Of a DNA stretch of 64,000 nucleotides, positions 1 to 8,372 are shown in pieces (position 1 is the stretch's first letter; every line of letters begins with the position of its first letter). Below the pieces are notes generated by a model. The model had not been told where the DNA came from. It saw nothing but the letters and a program-made list of their open reading frames with translations, and searched no databases. The stretch comes from Chitinophagaceae bacterium (lineage in GTDB: Bacteria > Bacteroidota > Bacteroidia > Chitinophagales > Chitinophagaceae): contig JADKKH010000004.1 in assembly GCA_016720585.1 (NCBI GenBank), positions 372,001 to 436,000 of the forward strand. The letters run 5' to 3'. The translations under genes were made by a program, and so were the position numbers.

Positions 1-1230
1 CATTGCGGCGGTGCTGAGACTGATCTGGCTGAAGTTTCCGGATCAACACTGCGATAGTAATTTGGCCAATTGCAGCCGGTTGTTCTCGGCACTTACCAGT
101 TGGATCGTACTGGCCTGGTATGTGGTAAAATAGTTATTGGTGTTATTAAATGCATTGACCAGGAATTCATTTGAGTGCTGACGGGCCATTGTTGCTCAAT
201 GGTTTGATATAAACTATTAAAATTAGCATCGGTCATAGCAAGGGCATTCGTACCGTCTTCAGAATAATTATTTACATAATTCTCTAATTCATCCCTGCCT
301 GATTGGCTGTATAAAGGTCAACTATACTATGGAAATTGTCTTTATCTGTAATACTGCGATAAGATAATTTGGCCAATTGGAGCCGGTTGCTTTCAGCGCT
401 TACCAGTTGAATCAGCCGGCTGGCCTGGTAGGTGGTAAAATAGTTATTGGTATTATTAAATGCATTGACCAGGGAATTCATCTGTGTGTTGACGGGCCAT
501 TGTTGCTTTATGTTTTCGAATAATGTGGTAAAACTGGCATCGGACATGGCTATTGGAAGATCATCCTCCTCATAATAATTGTTCACATAGTCATCCAATT
601 CATCCCGGTTGGCCTGGCTGTTGAGCAGGTAATATACCTGGCTAAAATTGTTCCGGTCAGTAATCGTATGGTAGGATAATTTTGCCAGTTCAAGCCGGTA
701 GGTTTCCAGGATAAGCTGCTGAATCAATTGCACGACCTGTGAACTTAAAAAATAATAATTCGGGGCATTAAACGCATTAGCGATCAGGTTTCTTTTTCCA
801 ATAGTGGTCCGCTGATATTTTACATTATTTAATAAATTGGTGAAATCTGCTGAATTCATAGCAGTTCTGTTAGCGTTTATACCGGGTTTCTTTTTTTCTA
901 ATAGTTCCAGACTCCCGTCTGTATTTACTTTGATATAAAGATCATATCTGCGCCGGAGACTAAACAGCGTAGAAATTTTTTCTGTTCGCCTGCTGTTCGG
1001 GTCTGATCGGGTAACCAGCAGGGCATGATCCCCAATTTCAAGATCACGGATATCCAGGGTGGTTTTATTACCCGAAACGATGCTTTGAAAGATCGGATAG
1101 ACTTTTTCATCAAAGGATATTTGCAGGTTTTATTGCCATAGACAGTTATTTTCACAGCACTCTTGCCATGCTGTGCCAGAATGGATAAAGTCATCAATAA
1201 CCCTGCGAAGAATAAGGATACCTTTTTCAT
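1..1230 (-). pseudogene. Secreted protein with tandem DUF4476 domains, frameshifted, C-terminus runs off window
   Basis: An ATG at 1230 opens a signal peptide (MKKVSLFFAGLLMTLSILAQ). The reading frame must shift near 1120, again near 300 and near 163, to keep one continuous protein. After the shift, a beta-type N-terminal region of about 110 residues leads into at least three DUF4476-like repeats, each with a core like NAFNxxNYYFT, a helix rich in LIQLVSAE, and LAKLSYxxITDxxNF. The repeats lie at roughly 860-600, 600-300 and 300-1. DUF4476 proteins are secreted Bacteroidota proteins of unknown role. Since all domains read well once the breaks are joined, I think the breaks are more likely sequence errors than decay, but true pseudogenisation is possible. 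Confidence 0.7.
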
Positions 1231-1377
1231 ACAATTATTTTTAGAATAGTGCCTATAACAATCGTCCGGGTGAAGATAATATATGTACTACTCCGGTTTT
1301 TATGATTTGGGTTAAAGGTTTTTATGATTAATCTTAGTGATGAAATATATTTTCTATGCGGGCCGCAGATTTTTTAC

Positions 1378-1409
1378 TTTTCTCACTTTCTGATAAAAAG
1401 GTATATTTG
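1378..1409 (+). promoter_or_regulatory. Bacteroidota-type promoter for the double-Tudor gene
   Basis: TATATTTG at 1402-1409 fits the Bacteroidota -7 consensus TAnnTTTG exactly. TTTT at 1378-1381 sits 20 bases upstream, where the -33 TTTG box is expected. The start codon follows at 1440. Confidence 0.45.
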
Positions 1410-1421
1410 ACTTTGTCAAAT
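1405..1421. repeat. Perfect inverted repeat overlapping the -7 box
   Basis: ATTTGAC and GTCAAAT are perfect 7-base arms around TTT. The repeat covers the 3' end of the predicted -7 box and the predicted transcription start, a place where a repressor could bind. This is inference from position only. Confidence 0.45.
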
Positions 1422-1439
1422 CATTATTAAGAAATATTT

Positions 1440-1919
1440 ATGGATAAAAAATTATTCCTGGGACTGATGGCCACTGTATTTTCTCTAACGGTGTCTGCAC
1501 AAAAAATAGGGGGTAAGGTTAGAGTGAATGAACGGGGCACCTGGGAGACCGGCACTTTGTTAAGTATCAAGAACGGTCAATATTTTGTCCATTTTCTTTC
1601 CCGTTCCGATAGTTATGACAGGATGGTAGCAGAAAAGGATATCGTATTTATTGACGGAGACGACCGCAAACCTATTATTAAACGGGATACTATCACGATC
1701 GTAAAAACAGTACGGGATACCCTTATCATAAAAATCCCCGCAGACATTCCACCGGCTGCCAGCTGGAAAACAGGGGATAAAGTGGAAGTGATCTGGGCAT
1801 CAGAATGGTATCCGGCAACGATAATTGAAATAAAAGATCAGAAATACAAAATTAGCTATGAGGGTTACAGCGCTTTGTGGGATGAGTGGGTCAACGCTGA
1901 TAAAATCAGGAAACGATAA
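1440..1919 (+). CDS. Secreted protein with two Tudor-like domains
   Basis: This 159-residue protein has a clear signal peptide ending near SAQ (residue 20). The C-terminal part (about 111-157) reads as a Tudor-knot/chromo-barrel fold: WKTGDKVEVIWASEWYPATI followed by an aromatic-rich stretch with SYEGYSALWDEWV. The first half (about 24-72) has a weaker copy of the same pattern (KVRVNERGTWETGTLLSIK, then a YFVHF strand), joined by a basic linker. In eukaryotes such domains bind methylated residues; in secreted bacterial proteins the role is unknown. The gene is intact although its neighbours are frameshifted. It stands alone, with its own promoter and a palindrome upstream. Confidence 0.75.
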   Translation: MDKKLFLGLMATVFSLTVSAQKIGGKVRVNERGTWETGTLLSIKNGQYFVHFLSRSDSYDRMVAEKDIVFIDGDDRKPIIKRDTITIVKTVRDTLIIKIPADIPPAASWKTGDKVEVIWASEWYPATIIEIKDQKYKISYEGYSALWDEWVNADKIRKR

Positions 1920-2071
1920 ATACCCATTCCTCACACGCAGGGATTGTTTACTGTCAACTTACGGGATAATTATTTTGTTATAATAACTCCCGGGCTTGTC
2001 TTTGATATCTTATTAATTATTACCCGTGAAGAAAATTATTCTTCACATTTTATACCAGTTCACCTTATTTT

Positions 2072-3116
2072 TTAATTTCCTATAAATACAAAACTGCCAC
2101 CAAAAGCTCCCCAATCTTTACTGGCAACCCCATTCCGGGTGGTTCCTTTATAAGCGGATTGACCAGCCCGCATTTCAATGGTAACTGTACCACCCTGTTG
2201 TGGTGTTATCAATCCGGCATGGACGGCAGCACTGGCAATGGAACAATCATAAGTGTAAATATCCGTGCCCCAAACCCTGTTGGAAATAGTTCCGCCCGGG
2301 GAAATAAAATTTATAGCGGTGACCAATATTTGCTGCATAATCATTGGCCTGGGTTCCCCAGTTCCCCTGGATAACATTGGCAACAGGTTCAATTGGTTTA
2401 ACAGGACCTTTTACAAAAACAAAACTGCCACCAAAAGCGCCATAATCTTTACTGGTTACTCCATTGCGAATAGTCCCTTTATAGGAAGATTGACCAGAAC
2501 GTATTTCAATGGTCACAGTGCCACCAGTCTGTGCTGATATCAATCCGGCATGAACCGCAGCACTTGCTATGGAACAATCATAAGTATAGATATCCGTACC
2601 CCATACACGTCCGGATATAATTCCGTTTGGTGGAAAATAAAAAGTATAGCGTTGTCCGATATTTGCTGCATAATCATTGGCCTGGGTAGCCCAGGTTCCC
2701 GTAATAACCATTGCGTCGGGCGGACCTTCTTTTCCGGAAATAAAAACAAAACTACTCTCAAATGCTCCCCAATCTTTACTGGTGACTCCATAACGTACAC
2801 TTCCTCTATAAGCGGGTTGCCCTGTCCGTATTTCAATTGTTACAGTACCGCCATTTTGTGCAGAGATTAACCCGGCATGAACCGCAGCACTTGCGATGGA
2901 ACAATCATAAGTATAAATATCGGTGCCCCAAACACGGTCGGAGATGGTACCATGCGGCGGAAAATAAAACGTATACCGTTGACCTATATTATTCTTGTAA
3001 TCATTGGCCTGGGTTGTCCATAATCCCTGGATCACTGTCTGTGCATTTGCAGTGAAACTCATAGTACCGACAGTAAAACAGATTATACTGAGTATAATAG
3101 TGCTAAATTTTTTCAT
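2072..3116 (-). pseudogene. Secreted triple-LCCL-domain protein, one frameshift
   Basis: An ATG at 3116 starts a signal peptide that ends near ANAQ. Three LCCL-like repeats of about 105 residues follow, each with WxTQANDYxxNIGxRYxFYFP, RVWGTDIYTYDCSIASAAVH, GGTVTIEI and SKDxGAFxxSFVF. The third copy is split near 2298: restoring one C in a C-run (FPPGGTIS) rejoins the two frames exactly. LCCL domains are best known from animal extracellular proteins (cochlin, Limulus factor C) and occur in scattered bacteria; their ligand here is unknown. The protein seems to be nothing but a secretion signal and LCCL repeats. I expect the real gene to be intact and the break to be a homopolymer error. Confidence 0.75.
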
Positions 3117-3369
3117 AAAAATAATTTGACAAATATTACACCCGGATTGTCCCGAATTAGCTGATAATGGTCAATCTGGTAAATGATTATGGGCAAAAAA
3201 ATGGGCCAACGGGAACTAATTTCCACTTAGATTTCTTTCTGGCCCGTTATTGTTATAAATCCGGAAATTCAATAAAATTCCGATGATATTCGGCTTGACA
3301 GTTGTTGGTAAAAAAGAAACAGGCCTATGACGTTATTTTCTTCCACAAATTCAACAAAAATTTAAATAA

Positions 3370-4648
3370 CTATACAAAAGGCTCACTTATGGATTTCCCG
3401 GGTTGTGAAAACCATTTGGGCCCATCGGCTGTCATGTAGGCGCAATCTTCATGTCGTACTCCAAATTCTCCAACAATAGAAATAGTCGGCTCCACACTAA
3501 AGCACATACCCGGTTCAAAAATTTGTTTATTCCCTTTTACCATATTGCCCCATTCATGACCATCCATACCAATACCATGACCGGTACGGTGTGGTAAGCC
3601 CGGTAATTTGTAACCCGGTCCGAATCCCGCATCGGTCAATACCTTCCGGGCAGCAGCATCCACTTCTTCACAAGCCGCACCGATCCGGGCTGCTTCAAAG
3701 CCGGCAGCCTGCGATAGTTTTTCAGGTTCCATATTTCCAATTGACGTTTGGTAGGTTCGGCACCAAATACAATAGTCCGGGTAATATCAGAACTGTATCC
3801 TTCCACTTTGCAACCGCAATCCATCAACACGATATCTCCTTTCTTCAATTTAGAGGGTTTGGTGGCACCATGCGGAAATGCGGATGCTTCTCCAAAAGTA
3901 CAAGTGCCCCTGCAGAATCGCCACCCATTTTTTCCTGGGCGGTTGAAATAATGGAAGAAAGTTCTGCAGGTGTCATGCCTTCCTGCAACTGAGTGATACC
4001 TATTTTTATTGCGGCCACAGTAATATCACTGGCTTTTTGCATCAACGCAATTTCGGTTGCTGATTTTATCATGCGGCAGGGCATGGTGACCGGGTTGCCA
4101 CTCACAAAATTTAATTGGGGTGCTTCTTTTCGCAGTCCATCCAGGATAAAAAAACGAACCCGTTCTTCTATGCCGATTGCCCCAGAGAGAATGCCTGCAT
4201 CTTTTAAAGCCAGCACCATGTGCTGGTAAGGACTTTCATCTTCCTGCCAGGCATATACTTCTTTCCCTATTGTGATCAGTTCACGGAATCTGGCTTCTTC
4301 AAAACCGGGGCAAACATATCTTGGCTCGCCGGTTGCAGGAATTATGGCCACCAGCGGCCTGTCGCTGGGCCACCAACGGATACCGGTAAAATAGTCGAGT
4401 GAAGTACCGAATCCAAAATTAATGCGGCCATTTTTTCACCGGTCATGGAAACGCTGTGCTTTTTCTATCCGGGCTCTCTTTCTTTGGTGGAGATCGGCTG
4501 TACATCAGCCGTCATAGATTGAGGAGTATCATTGCCAATTTTTCTCCTTTGCTTGTTCTTTGGTTTGGCAAGAACTGATGGTTGCCACTACGCCCGTAGC
4601 TGCGGCCAGGGCGCTGAGGTTGATGAATTCTCTTCTTTTTAATGTCAT
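3370..4648 (-). pseudogene. M24 (Xaa-Pro aminopeptidase-like) metallopeptidase with Tat/lipoprotein signal, multiply frameshifted
   Basis: The start at 4648 (MTLKRREFINLSALAAATGV) gives a Tat-like KRREF signal followed by a lipobox ISSC, so the product is probably exported and lipid-anchored. Homology then continues across at least four reading frames: an N-terminal creatinase-like domain with SLDYFTGIRWWPSDRP, then the pita-bread catalytic domain. The metal ligands can all be found: Asp in IVLMDCG and SSDITRT, His in RTGHGIG, Glu in FSVEPT and RHEDC. Breaks fall near 4535, 4480, 4450, 4400, 3885 and 3725. Retention of every catalytic residue argues for sequence errors rather than loss of function. 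In bacteria these enzymes remove N-terminal residues before proline, or cleave dipeptides. Confidence 0.75.
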
Positions 4649-4783
4649 ACAATGCGATTGATGAAATGATGATAATGAACAGAAAGGTAGGAATTTATTT
4701 TGTGGAGATATTCCTAACTGAGATGGACAATCCTGCATTGCCAGCAGAATGAATAGCCTTAACAATGTTTGAAATCAGGCCCA

Positions 4784-4954
4784 TTATTTCAATATCTCAT
4801 CAATTTCAATATCACCGGCATCATCTTTGGGTTTGCGGTAATCATTTTTAAGCTGGTTTTCAAATTGTTTTTCATCTTTTATGTTTCGGATCACCAGGAA
4901 AACAATTAACACAATTGCTCCAATGCCTACAGGAATGATAACAGTCCAGTTCAT
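4784..4954 (-). CDS. Small single-pass membrane protein (56 aa)
   Basis: The ORF starts MNWTVIIPVGIGAIVLIVFL, so the N-terminus is one transmembrane helix, followed by a charged tail (RNIKDEKQFENQLKNDYRK, ending DIEIDEILK). Short proteins with this layout are common and conserved in Bacteroidota, but no function is known to me. It lies upstream of the M24 peptidase on the same strand. It is intact. The regular Met-TM-charged layout and lack of stops make it more likely than not to be a real gene. Confidence 0.65.
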   Translation of the reverse strand: MNWTVIIPVGIGAIVLIVFLVIRNIKDEKQFENQLKNDYRKPKDDAGDIEIDEILK

Positions 4955-5278
4955 AAATTAATATTTACAGAAAGCTAGCCTTTTTTTTTGCTGGGTAATA
5001 TTAAGTTTGTAATACTTCTTTTTTACAGTTTTTTTATCTGGCTAAAAAGATATCCGGGTGTTTTTTTCCATCGGGCAACATCAAAGTTGCAGTTGTACTC
5101 CGGCTTTTCCGATTGCCTGATTAATTTCGGCATTCCGGTAGCGGCAAACCAAATACCTCCACCTGGGTAAACATTGAGGAAACAATTCCTCATAAAATCT
5201 TTTATTTCTTTAAAAAATCTGGCATCATTTTATCTGGTAATGATTGGTAAACCAGTCAATTCAACTAAATTATTTAAC
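4955..5278. other. Gene-poor interval with one weak 56-aa ORF
   Basis: This 324-base gap separates the minus-strand membrane protein from the META lipoprotein. The only candidate is a minus-strand ORF at 5023-5193 (MRNCFLNVYPGGGIWFAATG, ending FSQIKKL). Its composition looks coding and it could be the tail of a broken gene, because the frame is also open for about 12 codons upstream of that ATG. I recognise no family. A plus-strand frame through the same bases is hydrophobic and less gene-like. Confidence 0.3.
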
Positions 5279-5677
5279 ATGAAATACATATTATTTCTCT
5301 CATTTATCAGCCTTCAATGCAGTCCCAGACTTTCACCTGATTCCAACTGGGGTAACCAGCGTTGGGTATTAACAGAAATGAAAGGTGTACCGGTACAGCA
5401 AAGCGAAAGCCGCCGGGATGCGTATCTTTCTTTTGAGGTGAATGAAAAGAGGTTTGTTGGAAATGGAGGTTGTAATCAAATCAGCGGGAATTATACTATT
5501 GATAAAAATTTGATCCGGTTTGGAGAAGTTGTGAGTACAAAAATGAGTTGTAATGATAATGAATTTGAAAACGCTTTTATATCAACATTAAACAGCATTG
5601 ACCATTACGAAGCAAGCGGGAATGAACTGTTCTTAAAAAGAAAAAGGGAGGTGTTGCTTGTACTTAGGATAAAATAA
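5279..5677 (+). CDS. META-domain (HslJ-like) lipoprotein
   Basis: I chose the ATG at 5279 because it opens a short signal (MKYILFLSFISLQCS) with a cysteine that could be lipidated; a longer frame from 5174 adds an unlikely leader. The rest is one META domain: WVLTEMKGVPV, an FEV strand, the typical GGCNQISGNY motif, MSCNDNEFENAF and a final strand. META/HslJ proteins are small periplasmic or surface lipoproteins linked to heat shock and novobiocin resistance in E. coli, without a known biochemical activity. Length (132 residues) fits a single-domain member. It is intact despite lying between frameshifted genes. Confidence 0.8.
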   Translation: MKYILFLSFISLQCSPRLSPDSNWGNQRWVLTEMKGVPVQQSESRRDAYLSFEVNEKRFVGNGGCNQISGNYTIDKNLIRFGEVVSTKMSCNDNEFENAFISTLNSIDHYEASGNELFLKRKREVLLVLRIK

Positions 5678-5705
5678 ATATTTTTACCAAATCAAATTAT
5701 TTTTT

Positions 5706-5906
5706 ATGACACAGGACAAAACAATCATCCTGCATACCTATAATGATATGCTGGAAGCAAAAAATGATCCAGGATAAGCTGAAAGAGAACAGGGTAGAAT
5801 CTTTTTGCAAAATGAAAATGTAATGGGACTGGATCCGGTCGGTGGAGCAGAGTTGAGGGTATTTGAAAAAGACGTAATAGCAGCCCAAAAAATTATTACC
5901 GGATAA
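5706..5906 (+). pseudogene. DUF2007-type small protein with two compensating indels
   Basis: Read straight, the frame stops after 23 codons. Removing one A from the A-run at 5759-5764 and adding one T to the T-run at 5802-5806 gives a continuous protein of 66 residues: IILHTYNDMLEA, MIQDKLKENRVESFLQNENV, then MGLDPVGGAELRVFEKD. This is the DUF2007 (putative signal-transducing) fold, whose members typically have the length and the FLxNE and GGxxLxVxxxD signature seen here. Two opposite homopolymer errors that exactly restore a conserved domain point to sequence error rather than a pseudogene. Its function is unknown. Confidence 0.7.
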
Positions 5907-6059
5907 AGGTGTTTTCACTGTTGCTTTTTATCAGGTCAGAACAAAAGTGCAGCCGCATTTTTTAAATCGGCTTCAGGGAATGAATATTCCGGATCACATT
6001 TTCCTTTACCCATTTCTATATTAATTTATTTAAAGGATCAATAAAACTAATCAGGAACC

Positions 6060-6769
6060 ATGAATAACATCGCCCATAAAGTAGCCTATATCACCGGCGG
6101 CAAAGGCATAGGATATGGAATTGCCAGGACTTTGCTCAATGAAGGTATGAACGTGGCTATTACCAGCAGAACAATGGAAGCCGCAAAACAGGCTGCTGGA
6201 GCTTTATCTAAAGACCCGAAAAGAATAATTGCGCTGGAATCCAATGTAAGCTCATTGGAATCCGAAACAAAAGCAATTGAGGCAACTCTTGCTCATTTCG
6301 GGCAAATAGATGTGTTGGTGGCCAATGCAGGTGTTGGTCATTTTTCTAATATCGAAACTTTATCTGCACATGACTGGAAAGACACGATTGACACGAATCT
6401 TACAGGTGTATTCAACAGTGTCAAGGCAGGCATCGGCGCATTAAAGCAATCAAAAGGATATATTATTACAATTGCCAGCCTTGCTGGCGCCAATTTTTTG
6501 AAAATGGGGCTGCTTATAATGCCAGTAAATTTGGCCTGGTTGGTTTTTCACAGGCCATCATGCTTGATTTACGTAAATACGGCATTAAGGTCACAACGAT
6601 TATGCCGGGCTCTGTTTCCACTCATTTTGCCGACCATATTCCCGGAGATGCAGACGCCTGGAAAATACAACCGGAAGATATCGGCCAGCTGGTAGCAGAC
6701 CTGTTAAACATGAATCCACGCACATTGCCCAGTAAGATAGAAGTGCGGCCTTCTAACCCGGGCAAGTAA
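6060..6769 (+). pseudogene. Short-chain dehydrogenase/reductase, one frameshift
   Basis: The N-terminal frame has the Rossmann start (VAYITGGKGIGYGIA), the LVANAGVGHF motif and the catalytic Ser region ITIASLAGANF. The second frame resumes with SQAIMLDLRKYGIKVTTIMP and the C-terminus. Adding one T to the T-run at 6494-6499 joins them through FFENGAAYNASKFG, which supplies the catalytic Tyr and Lys (YNASK). The glycine loop reads TGGKGIG, one residue shorter than the usual TGxxxGxG, possibly a 3-base deletion. Classical NAD(P)-dependent SDR of about 237 residues; the substrate cannot be told. Confidence 0.8.
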
Positions 6770-6847
6770 GATCATCCGGTTTGAGATTGGTATTGCCAGG
6801 TAAAACCTGCTTTTCTGTTTTCTACGATGTGCAGAATTTTGGAAAGT

Positions 6848-7162
6848 CTATTTTAATAGATTAATGGATTCTTCACTTTCATACCTGCTCAATTGGTTCT
6901 TAAGAGCGATAATATTTTCCTGCTGCTTTTGTAATCGTTGTAATAAAAGAGTGATGGTTTCAATGCCTTCGAGGTTAATGTCCAAATCATAGAGTCGTAA
7001 TACTTTTTCTAATTGCGGCAGTTGTGTTACCGGTATACATAATTTTTCCCCGGTTGTTGAAATTTCAAGCAAGCCGCTTTCCTGTAAGGAATAAATAAAC
7101 GATAACTCAATGTTATGATGAATACAAAATTCATCGGCTGATATCATTTCTACTGTTTGCAT
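6848..7162 (-). CDS. cbpM: CbpM-like chaperone modulator
   Basis: A 104-residue MerR-like helical protein (EMISADEFCIHHNIELSFIY, then a leucine-rich coil with ITLLLQRLQKQQENI). CbpM binds the J-domain of CbpA and inhibits its co-chaperone and DNA-binding activity. The identification rests on this fold plus its position: it starts 10 bases after the stop of the cbpA-like gene on the same strand, the usual cbpA-cbpM order. The gene is intact. In Bacteroidota the sequence differs much from that of E. coli, so the call relies on context as well as on sequence. Confidence 0.75.
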   Translation of the reverse strand: MQTVEMISADEFCIHHNIELSFIYSLQESGLLEISTTGEKLCIPVTQLPQLEKVLRLYDLDINLEGIETITLLLQRLQKQQENIIALKNQLSRYESEESINLLK

Positions 7163-7172
7163 ACAAAAGGTT

Positions 7173-8034
7173 TTAATTGAGTTTACTCAGTTCCTGGAAA
7201 AGTGCTTTCTGCTGTTCAGTAAGATGTGTGGGCAATTTGACTTCGTACGTGATATACAGGTCGCCGGTTTCTCCTTCTTTTTTATATACGGGTACGCCTT
7301 TCCCCTTAAGCCTTATTCTGGAACCAGTTTGTGTTTCAGGGTTCACTTTCAGTTTAACTTTTCCGGTCAGTGTTTCAATCGTGGTTTCCCCACCTAATAC
7401 AGCGGTGTATAAACCGATGGGGACGGTCGTAAAAGATCGTTGTGGGAGCGTTTAAAATAGGGATGTGTTGCAATGGAAAAGTAATATATAAATCACCGGC
7501 CAGGCTCCATTGACACCCAGTGAGCCATAGCCGGATAATTTGATCACTTGTCCGTTTTCAATGCCTGCCGGGATGGTAATACGGATATTTTTCCCGTTTA
7601 CAGTAAGTGTTTGCTGATGCGTTTCCAGTATCTCCGGTAAACTGAGTTTTAATGTTGCCTGGTAATCCTGCCCCCGGAATTTTGTTTGTCGGCTCCGGCC
7701 AGATTGCCCAAACATAGATTCAAAAAAGCCGGAGAATTCGCTATCGTCACCACCGGTAAATGGCTGGCCGCCTGTATAGGTTGACTTCCGTTGTTGTTCA
7801 AATTGTTCAGCATGTTGCCAGTCTTTGCAATACTGGTCGTATTTTTTTTTTTTCGGGATCACTTAATACTTCATTGGCTTCATTGACCTGTTGAAATTTC
7901 TGATGAGCATCTTTATCCTGGGGTTAAGATCCAAGGTGTAACTTCCTGGCTAACTTTCGGTAGGCCTTTTTTATATCGTCATCTGAAGCATTTTTTGCAA
8001 CCCCCAAAATTTTATAGTAATCAATAAATTCCAT
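7173..8034 (-). pseudogene. cbpA: CbpA-like DnaJ-family co-chaperone, multiply frameshifted
   Basis: The start at 8034 gives a J-domain (MEFIDYYKILGVAKNASDDD, KKAYRKLARKLH) that breaks right at the HPD motif (about 7930-7940), then continues with QKFQQVNEANEVLSDPEKKK. A 12-T run at 7842-7853 carries one base too many. The G/S-rich linker and client-binding domains follow (YQATLKLSLPEILETHQQTL, PAGIENGQVIKLSGYG), with further breaks near 7500, 7445 and 7405, and an intact end (GKVKLKVNPET, GSRIRLKGKGVPVYKKEGET, ELSKLN). It has no zinc-finger region, so it is CbpA-like and not DnaJ. The protein would stimulate Hsp70 (DnaK). Breaks are probably sequence errors. Confidence 0.75.
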
Positions 8035-8372
8035 GGTGCTGATTTTATAGTTTCGAATTGTATAAAGTTACTATTTCCCTGCTGCCTTAACCTTTTTCAA
8101 AGCGTAAAACAGGGGAGATCCAGATATTGCTGCCTGAAAGCCTGCCCAATGCTGTTTGTAAGGTATGTTCATGGCCCGAAAACTACGGCTTGCTGAGGCG
8201 GTATAAAGGTGAAATGACAAAAAATCTTTCTTTAGACATTTAAATTTTGTGATATTTCTTATAAGTGTTGTATTTACTTTTAAGAAATATTTAGGGTCTT
8301 TAGTAAATGATATATATCATTTATTGTTTGTACAGCTTGGAGTACCTTCAGACAAAATTCAGGATACCCACT
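8035..8372. other. Divergent intergenic region between cbpA and the L,D-transpeptidase
   Basis: No gene is visible in these 338 bases. The right half contains a long AT-rich inverted repeat at 8252-8290, described separately. An in-frame ATG at 8307 could extend the downstream gene but would add a leader that is not a signal peptide. Confidence 0.5.
8252..8290. repeat. 39-base AT-rich inverted repeat
   Basis: Arms ATATTTCTTATAAGT (8252-8266) and ACTTTTAAGAAATAT (8276-8290) pair with one mismatch around a 9-base loop. It lies 82 bases before the L,D-transpeptidase start codon. It may be an operator or a leader hairpin. Confidence 0.5.

Noticed and set aside
2159..3055. Several plus-strand ORFs antisense to the LCCL gene
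   Set aside because: They appear in the same places in each repeat because the repeats are similar, and their translations have no family features; the minus strand has the signal peptide and domains.
4988..5170. Plus-strand 60-residue hydrophobic ORF
   Set aside because: Low-complexity, no family match and a weak start context; the minus-strand frame at 5023-5193 is a better candidate, though also weak.
5697..5918. Minus-strand 73-residue ORF
   Set aside because: It lies antisense to the DUF2007 gene, which gives a conserved domain after two homopolymer corrections.
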